From assembly GCA_041689775.1 (NCBI GenBank), contig JBDNFP010000171.1, positions 1-32,766 of the forward strand: 32,766 bases of DNA, written 5' to 3'. Source of the stretch: JBDNFP01 sp041689775 (GTDB lineage Bacteria; Bacteroidota; Bacteroidia; Cytophagales; Spirosomataceae). Under the pieces are notes generated by a model, which was not told the origin of the DNA, ran no database searches, and was given only the letters and a program-made list of their open reading frames with translations. This document shows positions 25,596-32,766 of the stretch, piece after piece (within the stretch, counting starts at the first letter, position 1; each line of letters starts with the position of its first letter). The position numbers and the translations under genes are program-made.

Positions 25596-25771
25596 TATCT
25601 TCAACTATTTTTTTAAAAAATCCTTACTCTTGTTCAATATATAGGAAAAAAGAGTGAACAAAATATCCGATATCATCCTATAAATTCCCTTTTTAGAGCT
25701 CAAAATGGACATAATCTCATCAAAATACCATTTTCATTAATATCTCTTTGTTTATTTTTATTTATAATAAG

Positions 25772-25779
25772 TTAAACAA
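25772..25779 (-). promoter_or_regulatory. Third TTGTTTAA copy
   Basis: The 8-bp core of the element seen before crtI and the sigma gene recurs here, same orientation, in the AT-rich stretch between the sigma gene and the epimerase-like gene. The stretch 25526-25817 otherwise shows only A/T-rich sequence. Confidence 0.3.
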
Positions 25780-25817
25780 GAACTATATGTTCCTACATCA
25801 TATTACTCGCTTTTTGT

Positions 25818-26669
25818 CTAATTAAGACTATAATAGAACGACAGAGGATCTGGGTATTTAAACTTATAATTCAGGTGGGCTACTATTTTTCCGGCTCCGA
25901 CTACTTTAAAAGGTTCTTTCGTAGTTCCGGACGCGTAAGTGGGCAACTCCCAACCAAACTCAGCACAGGATGCATTATACACTTCGCGGCGTACCGGATG
26001 CAGTGGAGCTACGACGTTGAACGTTTCGTCTGGCAATAGAACCGGAAGTAATTGCTCAATAATTCCGATTACGTCGTCGCGGTGAACGTAGTTGACCGGT
26101 ACCTCTCCCGTCGTTAGGTCTTTTTTACCCCGAACATACTTACCCGGTATCCGGTCATAGCCCATCAGCCCTCCGCAGCGCAACACCGTTACTCTACGGT
26201 TTGCATTACGTAATGAAAGCATAATGTTCTCGGCTTCCACCAAATGAGCCGCCGCTGCCTCGGCCGTACCTTTTACATCATCCTCGACCACCACGCGGTT
26301 CAACTCAGAGTACACCGAGGTTGAGCTTACATATATAATGTCCAACACCGGGCTAGTGGTTATCATCCCAGCAAGGTATCTCATCTGCTGAGGGTGAAAC
26401 TCCTCTCCCTGCTTTGAAGTACGGGGAGGAATATTAACAATCAGACAATCCGTATCCAACAGATTGGTCCAGTGTTCTCCTTGTGGACCAGGGGTAAGAC
26501 GGGCCACGTAGGCTTCAATTCCTTCCTTAGTAAGGATCTCTGCTTTTTTCACCGAGGTAGTACTTCCTTTCACAGAAAAGTCTCCCCCAGCCTGTAATGC
26601 ACGGGCCAGGGGAGCTCCCAACCATCCACAACCAATGATACTAACTCTAATCTTTGCTTCGTTTTGCAT
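25818..26669 (-). CDS. NAD(P)-dependent epimerase/dehydratase-like (SDR) protein
   Basis: 283 residues from the ATG at 26669, chosen because it places VSIIGCGWLG, the dinucleotide-binding glycine motif, at the usual distance from the N-terminus; the ATG at 26699 would add ten residues. An extended-SDR pattern follows: VNIPPRT after the nucleotide-binding half, YVSSTSVY around the catalytic Ser/Tyr zone, then LRCGGLMG and YVHRDDV. The classical YxxxK is not obvious, so the catalytic chemistry is uncertain. Members annotated in Bacteroidota are mostly of unknown substrate. It is transcribed away from gldB with a 139-bp gap between the preferred starts. Confidence 0.8.
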   Translation of the reverse strand: MQNEAKIRVSIIGCGWLGAPLARALQAGGDFSVKGSTTSVKKAEILTKEGIEAYVARLTPGPQGEHWTNLLDTDCLIVNIPPRTSKQGEEFHPQQMRYLAGMITTSPVLDIIYVSSTSVYSELNRVVVEDDVKGTAEAAAAHLVEAENIMLSLRNANRRVTVLRCGGLMGYDRIPGKYVRGKKDLTTGEVPVNYVHRDDVIGIIEQLLPVLLPDETFNVVAPLHPVRREVYNASCAEFGWELPTYASGTTKEPFKVVGAGKIVAHLNYKFKYPDPLSFYYSLN

Positions 26670-26765
26670 GGGGCTTTTGGGTAAAGTGATAGAAAACAAT
26701 CGCTCCCAAGCTAGATTTTCCTCTAATCACCTCCAAATGAAATCTTCTAACTGCAACTTTTTGTC

Positions 26766-26773
26766 TACTTTTG
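26766..26773 (+). promoter_or_regulatory. -7 box of the gldB promoter
   Basis: TACTTTTG is a perfect TAnnTTTG box, 35 bp before the preferred gldB ATG. No clear TTTG -33 box is present at 19-21 bp, so the call rests on one box. Confidence 0.5.
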
Positions 26774-26808
26774 CGTGTTTGCCAAACGTGCTTCCCGACT
26801 TAGAGAGA

Positions 26809-27810
26809 ATGTATCTAAAACGAATTTTATTTTTCATTACCCTCATTACTACCCTGACCGGCTGTAACTTCTTCTCCGAAAAGTCTCCTAACGTAAGTGA
26901 TATTCCCATGGAGATTACAGTTAAGCCACTTGAAAACAAGCTATTTGCCTGCCAATCAGTTGCTGATGTGCAGCTTTTTTTGAGTCAGCATCCATATTTA
27001 ACCCATGGCTACTTTACTGACTTTCCCCAGGAAGACTCCTTGTTGGCTGCGACACTCTATGAACACATACGCAATAATTCGCTTCATGGATTCAAGCAAG
27101 AGATAGATTCTCTATTTCGGGACCGCGAAAAGGATCTAAAAGAACCCTTAGAACGAGCATTTAAGCACATAAAATACTACTACCCTGACTTCGTACCGCC
27201 CCGGATCGAGACCATCGTTACGGGGTTTATGGGTAATGATCTGACGCTGTCAGACACATTGATCGTTATTGGGCTTGACTACTTTGGGGGGCCCGAGGCT
27301 ACGTACCGCCCCAATGTATATGACTACCAGCTGAACAGATACCAGAAAGAGTACCTGATACCGTCGATTCTGTTTTTTATGTCAGACCGGTATAATCGCA
27401 CGGAACCTAAGGATCAAACATTACTGGCCGATATGATAGGGTACGGTAAAGCTTTTGAGTTTGTAAAGCACTGTATGCCCCAAACGCCCGACAGCCTTAT
27501 TCTGGGGTTTTCGGGGCGTAACCTTGTCCGTACCTATACTAGTCAGACGGAGATCTGGGCTTTTATGATTGAAAATCGGTTATTATATGAGAGCACCGAA
27601 TTAAAAAAACAGAAGTACGTAGGTGAGCGCCCGTTCGTGTCCGAGATCGGACCCGATGTACCGGGGGGCATTGGACGGTGGCTCGGCTGGCGCATTGTGA
27701 GCAGCTACCTCGCGCAACACCCCGAGATAACCCTGCCCGAATTAATGAAAATTTCCAACGCCCGTCAGATTCTACAAGAGTCTGGCTACAAAGGGCAACT
27801 GGACGACTAA
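26809..27810 (+). CDS. gldB: GldB-like gliding motility lipoprotein
   Basis: 333 residues from the ATG at 26809, which begins a clean lipoprotein signal (KRILFFITLITTLTGC, Cys19). An in-frame ATG at 26635 would add 58 unrelated residues and overlap the promoter box. Features typical of GldB proteins are the central VIGLDYFGGPEATYRPNVYD and the later DVPGGIGRWLGWRIV. GldB is a lipoprotein required for gliding in Flavobacterium and is also kept in many non-gliding Bacteroidota. gldC, its usual partner, is not next to it; an ABC exporter gene follows after 34 bp. Confidence 0.88.
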   Translation: MYLKRILFFITLITTLTGCNFFSEKSPNVSDIPMEITVKPLENKLFACQSVADVQLFLSQHPYLTHGYFTDFPQEDSLLAATLYEHIRNNSLHGFKQEIDSLFRDREKDLKEPLERAFKHIKYYYPDFVPPRIETIVTGFMGNDLTLSDTLIVIGLDYFGGPEATYRPNVYDYQLNRYQKEYLIPSILFFMSDRYNRTEPKDQTLLADMIGYGKAFEFVKHCMPQTPDSLILGFSGRNLVRTYTSQTEIWAFMIENRLLYESTELKKQKYVGERPFVSEIGPDVPGGIGRWLGWRIVSSYLAQHPEITLPELMKISNARQILQESGYKGQLDD

Positions 27811-27844
27811 GTACATAATAACATAGCTATACAAACAGTACAAC

Positions 27845-29662
27845 ATGGCAAAAAGAAGATTTGGCAGAGCGGGTAACGACGACGATGAGTCACCGGTTGC
27901 AAAGAAAATGAGCCTGGATGGGCTAAAAAAGACGATGCAGATATTTCGGTATACCTTACCTTACAAGGCATACTTCATTACAGGTTTTGTATTTTTAATC
28001 CTTTCTACCGGCACATCGCTGGCGTTTCCCAAGCTGGTAGGTGGTATTATTGAAGTAATTGAGGGAAAATCGGACTATACCATCAATCAGATTACCGGAG
28101 TACTGGTGGCCGTCCTTATTTTTCAGGCCATATTTTCCTTCCTCCGTATTTACCTGTTCTCCCGCGTAAGTGAGTGGGCCATGGCCGACGTACGCCGCGA
28201 TGTGTACAGCAAGATCATTACGCTACCCATTGGTTTTCTGGAACAACGCCGGGTGGGTGAGCTAACCAGTCGGATTACATCGGACGTGACTCAGCTCCAA
28301 GATGTACTTTCCTTTACAGTAGCCGAATTCTTTCGGCAGATAGCTACGCTTGTCGTGGGCGTCGTGCTTATTTCGCTTACCTCCTGGAAACTCACGCTGT
28401 TTATGTTGGGTACGTTTCCGATCATGGTCATTGCTGCCATGTTTTTTGGTCGTTACATCAGAAGGCTATCCAAAAAAGCCCAGGACGAACTCGCCGCAGC
28501 CAACGTTATTGCCGAAGAAACGTTGCAATCAGTGAACGTAGTAAAAGCCTTTACCAATGAGCGCCTGGAAGTAAGCCGCTACCGTAGCGCCCTCGAACGC
28601 GTGGTAGACAACGCCTTGAAAGCAGCCACCTTCCGAGGAGGATTCGTTTCCTTTATTATATCCGCCTTGTTTGGCGGTATCGTGGGGGTAATATGGTACG
28701 GAGCAAATCTGGTTCAGACCGGTGAGATGAGCATTGCCGACCTCTTTACGTTTGTACTTTATACCACCTTCATTGGTGGTGCTATGGGTGGATTAGGCGA
28801 TATGTACGCCCAAATCAATAAGACGGTAGGAGCATCCGAGCGCCTGCTTGAAATTATGGGTGAAACTTCCGAAATAGATCTCGACGAGGAAGTGGTAGAA
28901 ACTACAAACGTTGCGGGAAGTATCACCTACGACAAGGTGCAGTTTTCGTATCCGTCACGCTCTGATGTAGAGGTACTAAAAAGTCTCTCTTTCCACGTCG
29001 ATGCCGGGGAGAAAATCGCTCTCGTTGGGTATAGCGGAGCCGGTAAATCAACGATAGTGCAATTACTGATGCGCTTCTACGATCCTCAGTACGGACAAAT
29101 CATGGTTGACGGACTACCTATTTCGGAGTATTCGCTCACTACCTTACGAAGGATGATCGCCGTAGTGCCTCAGGAAGTGATGCTGTTCGGAGGTACTATT
29201 TTTGAGAATATTGCCTATGGTAAACCCGATGCCACCGAAGAAGAAGTAAAGCAAGCAGCCCGTAAAGCCAACGCGCTACAATTCATCGAATCGTTCCCGG
29301 AAAAATTTGGAACAGTAGTGGGTGAGCGAGGTATCAAACTTTCGGGTGGACAGCGTCAGCGCGTTGCCATTGCCCGGGCTATTCTGAAAGATCCAAAAAT
29401 TCTGATTCTGGACGAAGCCACCAGCTCACTAGACGCAGAGTCGGAACAATTGGTACAGCTCGCACTGGACGAATTGATGAAAAACCGGACGACCATTGTG
29501 ATCGCTCACCGCCTGGCAACGATCAGAAAAGTAGATACTATTTACGTGATCCGGGAAGGGCAAATTGTGGAGTCGGGTTCACACGAGCAACTCGCATTGA
29601 TTGACAATGGCCTTTACGCCAATCTCATTAAGTTACAGTTCGAAATAGCCGAGGCCGAATAA
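27845..29662 (+). CDS. MsbA-type ABC exporter (fused membrane and ATPase domains)
   Basis: 605 residues, the usual size of a half-size exporter working as a homodimer in the inner membrane. After a basic, charged N-terminus, six membrane helices occupy about 40-330. The ATPase domain has Walker A GYSGAGKST (about 395-403), the signature LSGGQRQRVAIARA, Walker B ILILDEATSSLD and the switch histidine in IAHRLATI, all intact. Related proteins move lipids, peptides or drugs; the cargo cannot be told. It lies between gldB (34 bp) and a MutS-like gene (4 bp), so the three are probably one transcript. Confidence 0.94.
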   Translation: MAKRRFGRAGNDDDESPVAKKMSLDGLKKTMQIFRYTLPYKAYFITGFVFLILSTGTSLAFPKLVGGIIEVIEGKSDYTINQITGVLVAVLIFQAIFSFLRIYLFSRVSEWAMADVRRDVYSKIITLPIGFLEQRRVGELTSRITSDVTQLQDVLSFTVAEFFRQIATLVVGVVLISLTSWKLTLFMLGTFPIMVIAAMFFGRYIRRLSKKAQDELAAANVIAEETLQSVNVVKAFTNERLEVSRYRSALERVVDNALKAATFRGGFVSFIISALFGGIVGVIWYGANLVQTGEMSIADLFTFVLYTTFIGGAMGGLGDMYAQINKTVGASERLLEIMGETSEIDLDEEVVETTNVAGSITYDKVQFSYPSRSDVEVLKSLSFHVDAGEKIALVGYSGAGKSTIVQLLMRFYDPQYGQIMVDGLPISEYSLTTLRRMIAVVPQEVMLFGGTIFENIAYGKPDATEEEVKQAARKANALQFIESFPEKFGTVVGERGIKLSGGQRQRVAIARAILKDPKILILDEATSSLDAESEQLVQLALDELMKNRTTIVIAHRLATIRKVDTIYVIREGQIVESGSHEQLALIDNGLYANLIKLQFEIAEAE

Positions 29663-29666
29663 CCTT

Positions 29667-31484
29667 ATGACTCAACCCCAATCGCCCGCTGACTATTTTC
29701 AAGAACAACTCTCCACGGCAAGCCAACAAGAGAGTACCGCGCAGCGCTTATTCAATACGCTGGCTATCGGCCGCCTAGGGGTTTTTGCTTTACTGATTGC
29801 CTCACTGTGGTTTCTGGGTAACACCGGCCAACTACTCTGGGGAGGGTTATCGCTGGTTTTGGGTGTCTCCTTCCTCGTGCTGATGCGGAAGCAGCAAAAG
29901 GCTAAGCGACAGCGTGATTTTTACCGTAACCTGCAAACGATCAACAAAGACGAAGCCGGACGACTCGGTTTTACGTTTCAGCGACCTGATACGGGCGAAC
30001 ACTTTTTGGATACCGCCCATTTTTACGCCGCTGATCTGGATATTTTTGGCAAACATTCACTTTACCGACTTCTCAATCGTACTCGCACCGAAGAGGGAAG
30101 TCGACGGCTTGCCCAATGGCTAGCTCACCCGGCACCGCTGGATGACATTCTGATGCGACAGGAAGCTGTGACAGAGTGTAAGGAGCACGCCGAGTGGCGA
30201 CAGGCCTGGGAAGCTACTGCGTTACTGCACGTCCACGCAGCCCAACAGGTAGATGCACTCCGTACCTGGGCAGAAGAAACCATGGATGGACCGCTTCGCA
30301 CCTCCCTTCGCTGGCGCTGGTGGCCAGCCGTTACTCTCGGTCTGGGTGTGTTGACTTTATTGAGCATTGCCCCCGCCTGGATATTCTGGGTTAGCTTGGT
30401 GTGGCATGCGGTAGTCTTAAAGCGCTACAACGGAAATATCCAATCGCTCACCAACCGAACTACTTCGCTGGGTCATACTTTATTGGCCTATGCCGACCTA
30501 CTCCAACTCGCAGATAACGCCCCTTTCCGGTCGCGTTGGTGGCAGTTTCGGCAGAAACTTGTTCATGATTCCGCCGATCATATCCGGTCGCTTGGCCATT
30601 GGTTTGCTCGCCTCGACTACCGTCTTCATCCTTTCTTTGTGGTCTTTGTGGGGATTCCTTTCTTGTGGGATCTTCATTGCTTGGTGGCTCTCGAAAAGTG
30701 GAAAAAAGCACATTCCTCTGAGCTGGATCAATGGCTCGACGTGCTGGCTGATACCGAAGCGATGAACAGTCTGGCCGGATTTGCTTTTGCTAATCCGGAA
30801 TACCCACTACCTAAGGTCGTATGGGAAGACAGCGTTCGTATCGAAGCCCATCAGCTAGGCCATCCTCTACTTGCCGCCGATAAACGTGTACAAAACGATT
30901 TTTCGATGATTGGAACCGGTACCACCATTCTCGTCACAGGGTCTAATATGTCGGGAAAGAGTACCTTTCTTCGAACGGTTGGCATCAATCTAGTACTGGC
31001 GCAAACGGGTACCGTGGTGTGCGCCGAAGAGCTTACCTGTGCCCCCGTACAGGTATTCAGTAGTATGCGTACCCAAGACTCCCTCGTTGAAAGTACCTCT
31101 TCTTTCTACGCAGAACTGAAACGGTTGCGCCAACTCCTCGAACTCGCTGGTTCTGTAAGCCCGACTAAGAGTGACCCGGCTTTACCCGTCTTTTACTTAT
31201 TAGATGAAATTTTGAAGGGTACCAACTCTTCTGACCGTCACCGGGGTGCCGAAGCACTCATCCGACAACTACACCCTATGCAAGCATCAGGGATGGTATC
31301 TACCCATGACCTTGAATTAGGTGAGTGGGGAGCTACTAAGGAATTTGTGCATAACTTTCACTTTCGCTCGGATGTGGTGGCCGGACAGCTCATCTTTGAC
31401 TACCGTTTACACGAAGGAATCTGCCGGAGTTTCAATGCCAGCGAACTCATGCGCATGATGGGTATTGCCATTGAAAAAACCTAA
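29667..31484 (+). CDS. Membrane-anchored MutS-like ATPase
   Basis: 605 residues. The C-terminal third is a MutS ATPase: Walker A TGSNMSGKST (about 424-433), FSSMRTQDSLVESTSSFYAEL, Walker B FYLLDEILKGTNSSDR and STHDLEL. The N-terminal mismatch-recognition domain of true MutS is missing. Instead there are hydrophobic, probably membrane-spanning segments at about 34-72 and 215-250, with a further one near 320-340. It is therefore a MutS-related protein, not the MutS of mismatch repair. Such proteins occur in Bacteroidota and their function is not established. It starts 4 bp after the ABC exporter gene, so translational coupling is likely. Confidence 0.88.
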   Translation: MTQPQSPADYFQEQLSTASQQESTAQRLFNTLAIGRLGVFALLIASLWFLGNTGQLLWGGLSLVLGVSFLVLMRKQQKAKRQRDFYRNLQTINKDEAGRLGFTFQRPDTGEHFLDTAHFYAADLDIFGKHSLYRLLNRTRTEEGSRRLAQWLAHPAPLDDILMRQEAVTECKEHAEWRQAWEATALLHVHAAQQVDALRTWAEETMDGPLRTSLRWRWWPAVTLGLGVLTLLSIAPAWIFWVSLVWHAVVLKRYNGNIQSLTNRTTSLGHTLLAYADLLQLADNAPFRSRWWQFRQKLVHDSADHIRSLGHWFARLDYRLHPFFVVFVGIPFLWDLHCLVALEKWKKAHSSELDQWLDVLADTEAMNSLAGFAFANPEYPLPKVVWEDSVRIEAHQLGHPLLAADKRVQNDFSMIGTGTTILVTGSNMSGKSTFLRTVGINLVLAQTGTVVCAEELTCAPVQVFSSMRTQDSLVESTSSFYAELKRLRQLLELAGSVSPTKSDPALPVFYLLDEILKGTNSSDRHRGAEALIRQLHPMQASGMVSTHDLELGEWGATKEFVHNFHFRSDVVAGQLIFDYRLHEGICRSFNASELMRMMGIAIEKT

Positions 31485-31500
31485 GTAAGCTACAAAAAGA

Positions 31501-31534
31501 AAGGGCGATCGGATAAAGCATTCCCATCGCTCTT
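31501..31534 (+). terminator. Weak stem-loop after the gldB-ABC-MutS unit
   Basis: AAGGGCGAT (31501-31509) and ATCGCTCTT (31526-31534) form a 9-bp stem with one G-U pair, 16 bp after the stop codon. No T-tract follows, so termination strength is uncertain. Confidence 0.35.
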
Positions 31535-31596
31535 GATACTCAAACATCAGATTCTTGATACTCAAACATCAGATTCTTGATACTCAAACATCAGAT
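31531..31596. repeat. Three perfect tandem copies of a 22-bp unit
   Basis: The unit (31531-31552, beginning TCTTGATACTC and ending ACATCAGAT) is repeated without change at 31553-31574 and 31575-31596. It lies between the converging ends of the MutS-like gene and the small minus-strand gene. Each unit can fold weakly (TGAT against ATCA). Confidence 0.95.
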
Positions 31597-31606
31597 GTAG
31601 AAACTA

Positions 31607-31972
31607 CTAGGCCAACTTGGCCAGGCGTTTGTTTCTTTTTTCGGCCTTACCCGAGTTAATTTCGTTCAACGTAGGCTTTGACTTCGTCTTGGCGTACCAT
31701 TTCAACATCTCTACAAGATACCTCACTGGAGGCTCACTACTGTCACTGATAAATTTACGAACCATAATATAGTGTGCCTTTCCGGACAGTTCTACCTGAA
31801 TACATTCCGGGTCATCGTTTGGCGGTACTATCTCAAAAATATACTGGGGATAATGCCCCTTTAATACAAGTCCTGATTCTTTTTTAGACGTAGGATCGGA
31901 CAACAACATCCACCTGGAAAGCCCGTTTCCCGACTTCTTAATGATCACAGATTTGGTTTCCATTTCGTTCAT
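31607..31972 (-). CDS. Small conserved-looking protein of unknown function
   Basis: 121 residues (118 if the second ATG, MET-K, is used). No signal peptide or membrane segment. The first 70 residues alternate hydrophobic and polar residues as in a beta-rich fold (LVLKGHYPQYIFEIVPP, ECIQVELSGKAHYIMVRKF), then a helix (VRYLVEMLKWYAKTK), and a very basic tail (KAEKRNKRLAKLA) that could bind nucleic acid. I recognise no family. It is transcribed toward the gldB unit, ending 10 bp from the tandem repeats, and stands alone. Balanced codon use and a clean frame support a real gene. Confidence 0.6.
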   Translation of the reverse strand: MNEMETKSVIIKKSGNGLSRWMLLSDPTSKKESGLVLKGHYPQYIFEIVPPNDDPECIQVELSGKAHYIMVRKFISDSSEPPVRYLVEMLKWYAKTKSKPTLNEINSGKAEKRNKRLAKLA

Positions 31973-32634
31973 TTTTTATTGTTAAAAGAGGGTATACGTA
32001 CTCGGGGCTGCTAGCTATTCATTATAGTGGGCTGGACTTTGCTGCATCAGATTACTAATAAAGTAAGAGCCTTTTGTTACTTTGTCTCCAATTTTAAGAT
32101 TAAAGTTATATCTGACAAGATACAAATTTAAAACCGGTTAGTAACCTTGCTAACTTTTATCGTGATAAACTAGGGCATCTTCTTTTCTATTAGCTCTGTT
32201 TCTAACTATACTTTTCTTACTAATATATAATTTTATCGTAGAATAACAATCACAAATCTAAGAATAATTAACCTATATTCCGTACTATCTTAACACAACA
32301 TAATTATAGCTTTTTTACCCAATGACACATTTTTAACACTAGCTCCAATGGGATCAATAAAACGTAGTGGAGCTGGTTTAATGCCAGCACCTATTTAGTA
32401 CTCTTTGCTAGTGACTTAATTTTGTCCATTCCTCCGCAAAAGCATAGATTTCCAATGTTGATTTGGCTTTGTTTACCTGTACGCTTTGCGTCAAAAAATA
32501 TCATACCTAACCGCACTCCTGAAAAAGAAGACGTTCTTGGGACGGCTATTTTTACAAAAAGTTACACCTATTTGTAAAAATAATACGCAAAATAGAATGG
32601 TCTAATAAATACCTTTTCAAATACTACTGGACAT
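31973..32634. other. AT-rich region without a convincing gene
   Basis: About 660 bp, rich in A and T. The left end should hold the promoter of the small gene at 31972, but I see no clear box. Several minus-strand frames stay open for 30-55 codons with protein-like content (for example 32015-32137 and 32391-32554), but they are interrupted and shift frame, so at best they are decayed gene pieces. An inverted repeat AGCTCCA/TGGAGCT (32341-32347 and 32368-32374) is also present. Confidence 0.5.
32547..32582. repeat. Perfect 12-bp hairpin downstream of the right-edge gene
   Basis: TATTTTTACAAA (32547-32558) and TTTGTAAAAATA (32571-32582) pair completely around a 12-nt loop. It lies about 52 bp after the stop of the partial minus-strand gene and could end its transcript, although no T-tract follows the stem. 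Confidence 0.5.
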
Positions 32635-32766
32635 TTACGTTTTACCCAAAATTGAGTCCGGTAATGTTGTCTTTAGATATTGTATTTTTTCAAGAAATTC
32701 TCCGAGGGTCACAAAACTTTGTTTAAGTAGTGATTGGCCTTGCTTAAAGATAGAGATAACATCAAA
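32635..32766 (-). CDS. Probable 3' end of an unknown gene (5' part outside the window)
   Basis: The minus strand is open from the right edge for 43 codons to a TAA at 32635-32637. The reading (FDVISIFKQGQSLLKQSF, then GEFLEKIQYLKTTLPD) has the look of a real helical C-terminus, and the other frames are interrupted. It is too short to assign to a family, and chance cannot be excluded. Confidence 0.4.
   Translation of the reverse strand, partial: FDVISIFKQGQSLLKQSFVTLGEFLEKIQYLKTTLPDSILGKT

Noticed and set aside
29667..31484. True mismatch-repair MutS
   Set aside because: The mismatch-binding N-terminal domain is absent, the length is about two thirds of MutS, and membrane segments are present.
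31531..31596. CRISPR-like short repeats
   Set aside because: The copies are directly adjacent with no spacers and no cas genes are near.
32015..32137. Minus-strand open frame of about 40 codons with protein-like content (KIGDKVTKGSYFISNL)
   Set aside because: No start codon at its head, stops just upstream in the same frame, and an open run of this length is expected by chance in AT-rich DNA.

Overview
The window looks like chromosomal DNA of a Bacteroidota bacterium, most likely of the order Cytophagales (Spirosomaceae-like). The evidence is a SusC/SusD pair with an ECF sigma factor and FecR, a GldB gliding lipoprotein, a CrtB/CrtI carotenoid pair beside its own sigma factor, Bacteroidota-style promoter boxes (TAnnTTTG) and A-rich start contexts without clear Shine-Dalgarno sites. 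No rRNA, tRNA, CRISPR array or intact insertion sequence was seen.

Left part (1-6200, plus strand) is accessory in character. A truncated TPR protein with a HEPN-like R-x4-H motif is followed after 2 bp by a phospholipase-D-like/J-domain protein. Next come a secreted type I sulfatase with a good terminator, and a very AT-rich gene of unknown function with a second HEPN-like motif. A possible decayed gene end lies just before the AT-rich gene.

Centre (6382-21975, minus strand) is one long carbohydrate-utilisation locus. In transcription order it holds an ECF sigma factor, FecR, an STN-type SusC, SusD, a secreted PIG-L deacetylase, an HGSNAT/NagX-like membrane protein, a Tat-exported Gfo/Idh/MocA oxidoreductase, and a HEAT-repeat protein with two DUF1080 domains, ending in a strong terminator. 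It holds no recognisable classical glycoside hydrolase. The content fits import of a glycan, removal of acetyl groups, and oxidation to a 3-keto sugar followed by DUF1080-type bond cleavage. An amino-sugar substrate is inferred; the nearby sulfatase would fit a sulfated one.

Right part: crtB and crtI (minus strand, with terminator) and an ECF sigma factor form a carotenoid module. The crtI and sigma upstream regions share a 10-bp element. A divergent pair follows: an NAD-dependent epimerase-like protein (minus) and gldB (plus). gldB leads an apparent operon with an MsbA-type ABC exporter and a membrane-anchored MutS-like ATPase. After it come a triple 22-bp tandem repeat, a small unknown gene on the minus strand, about 660 bp of AT-rich DNA with no convincing gene, and the probable 3' end of a gene that runs off the right edge.
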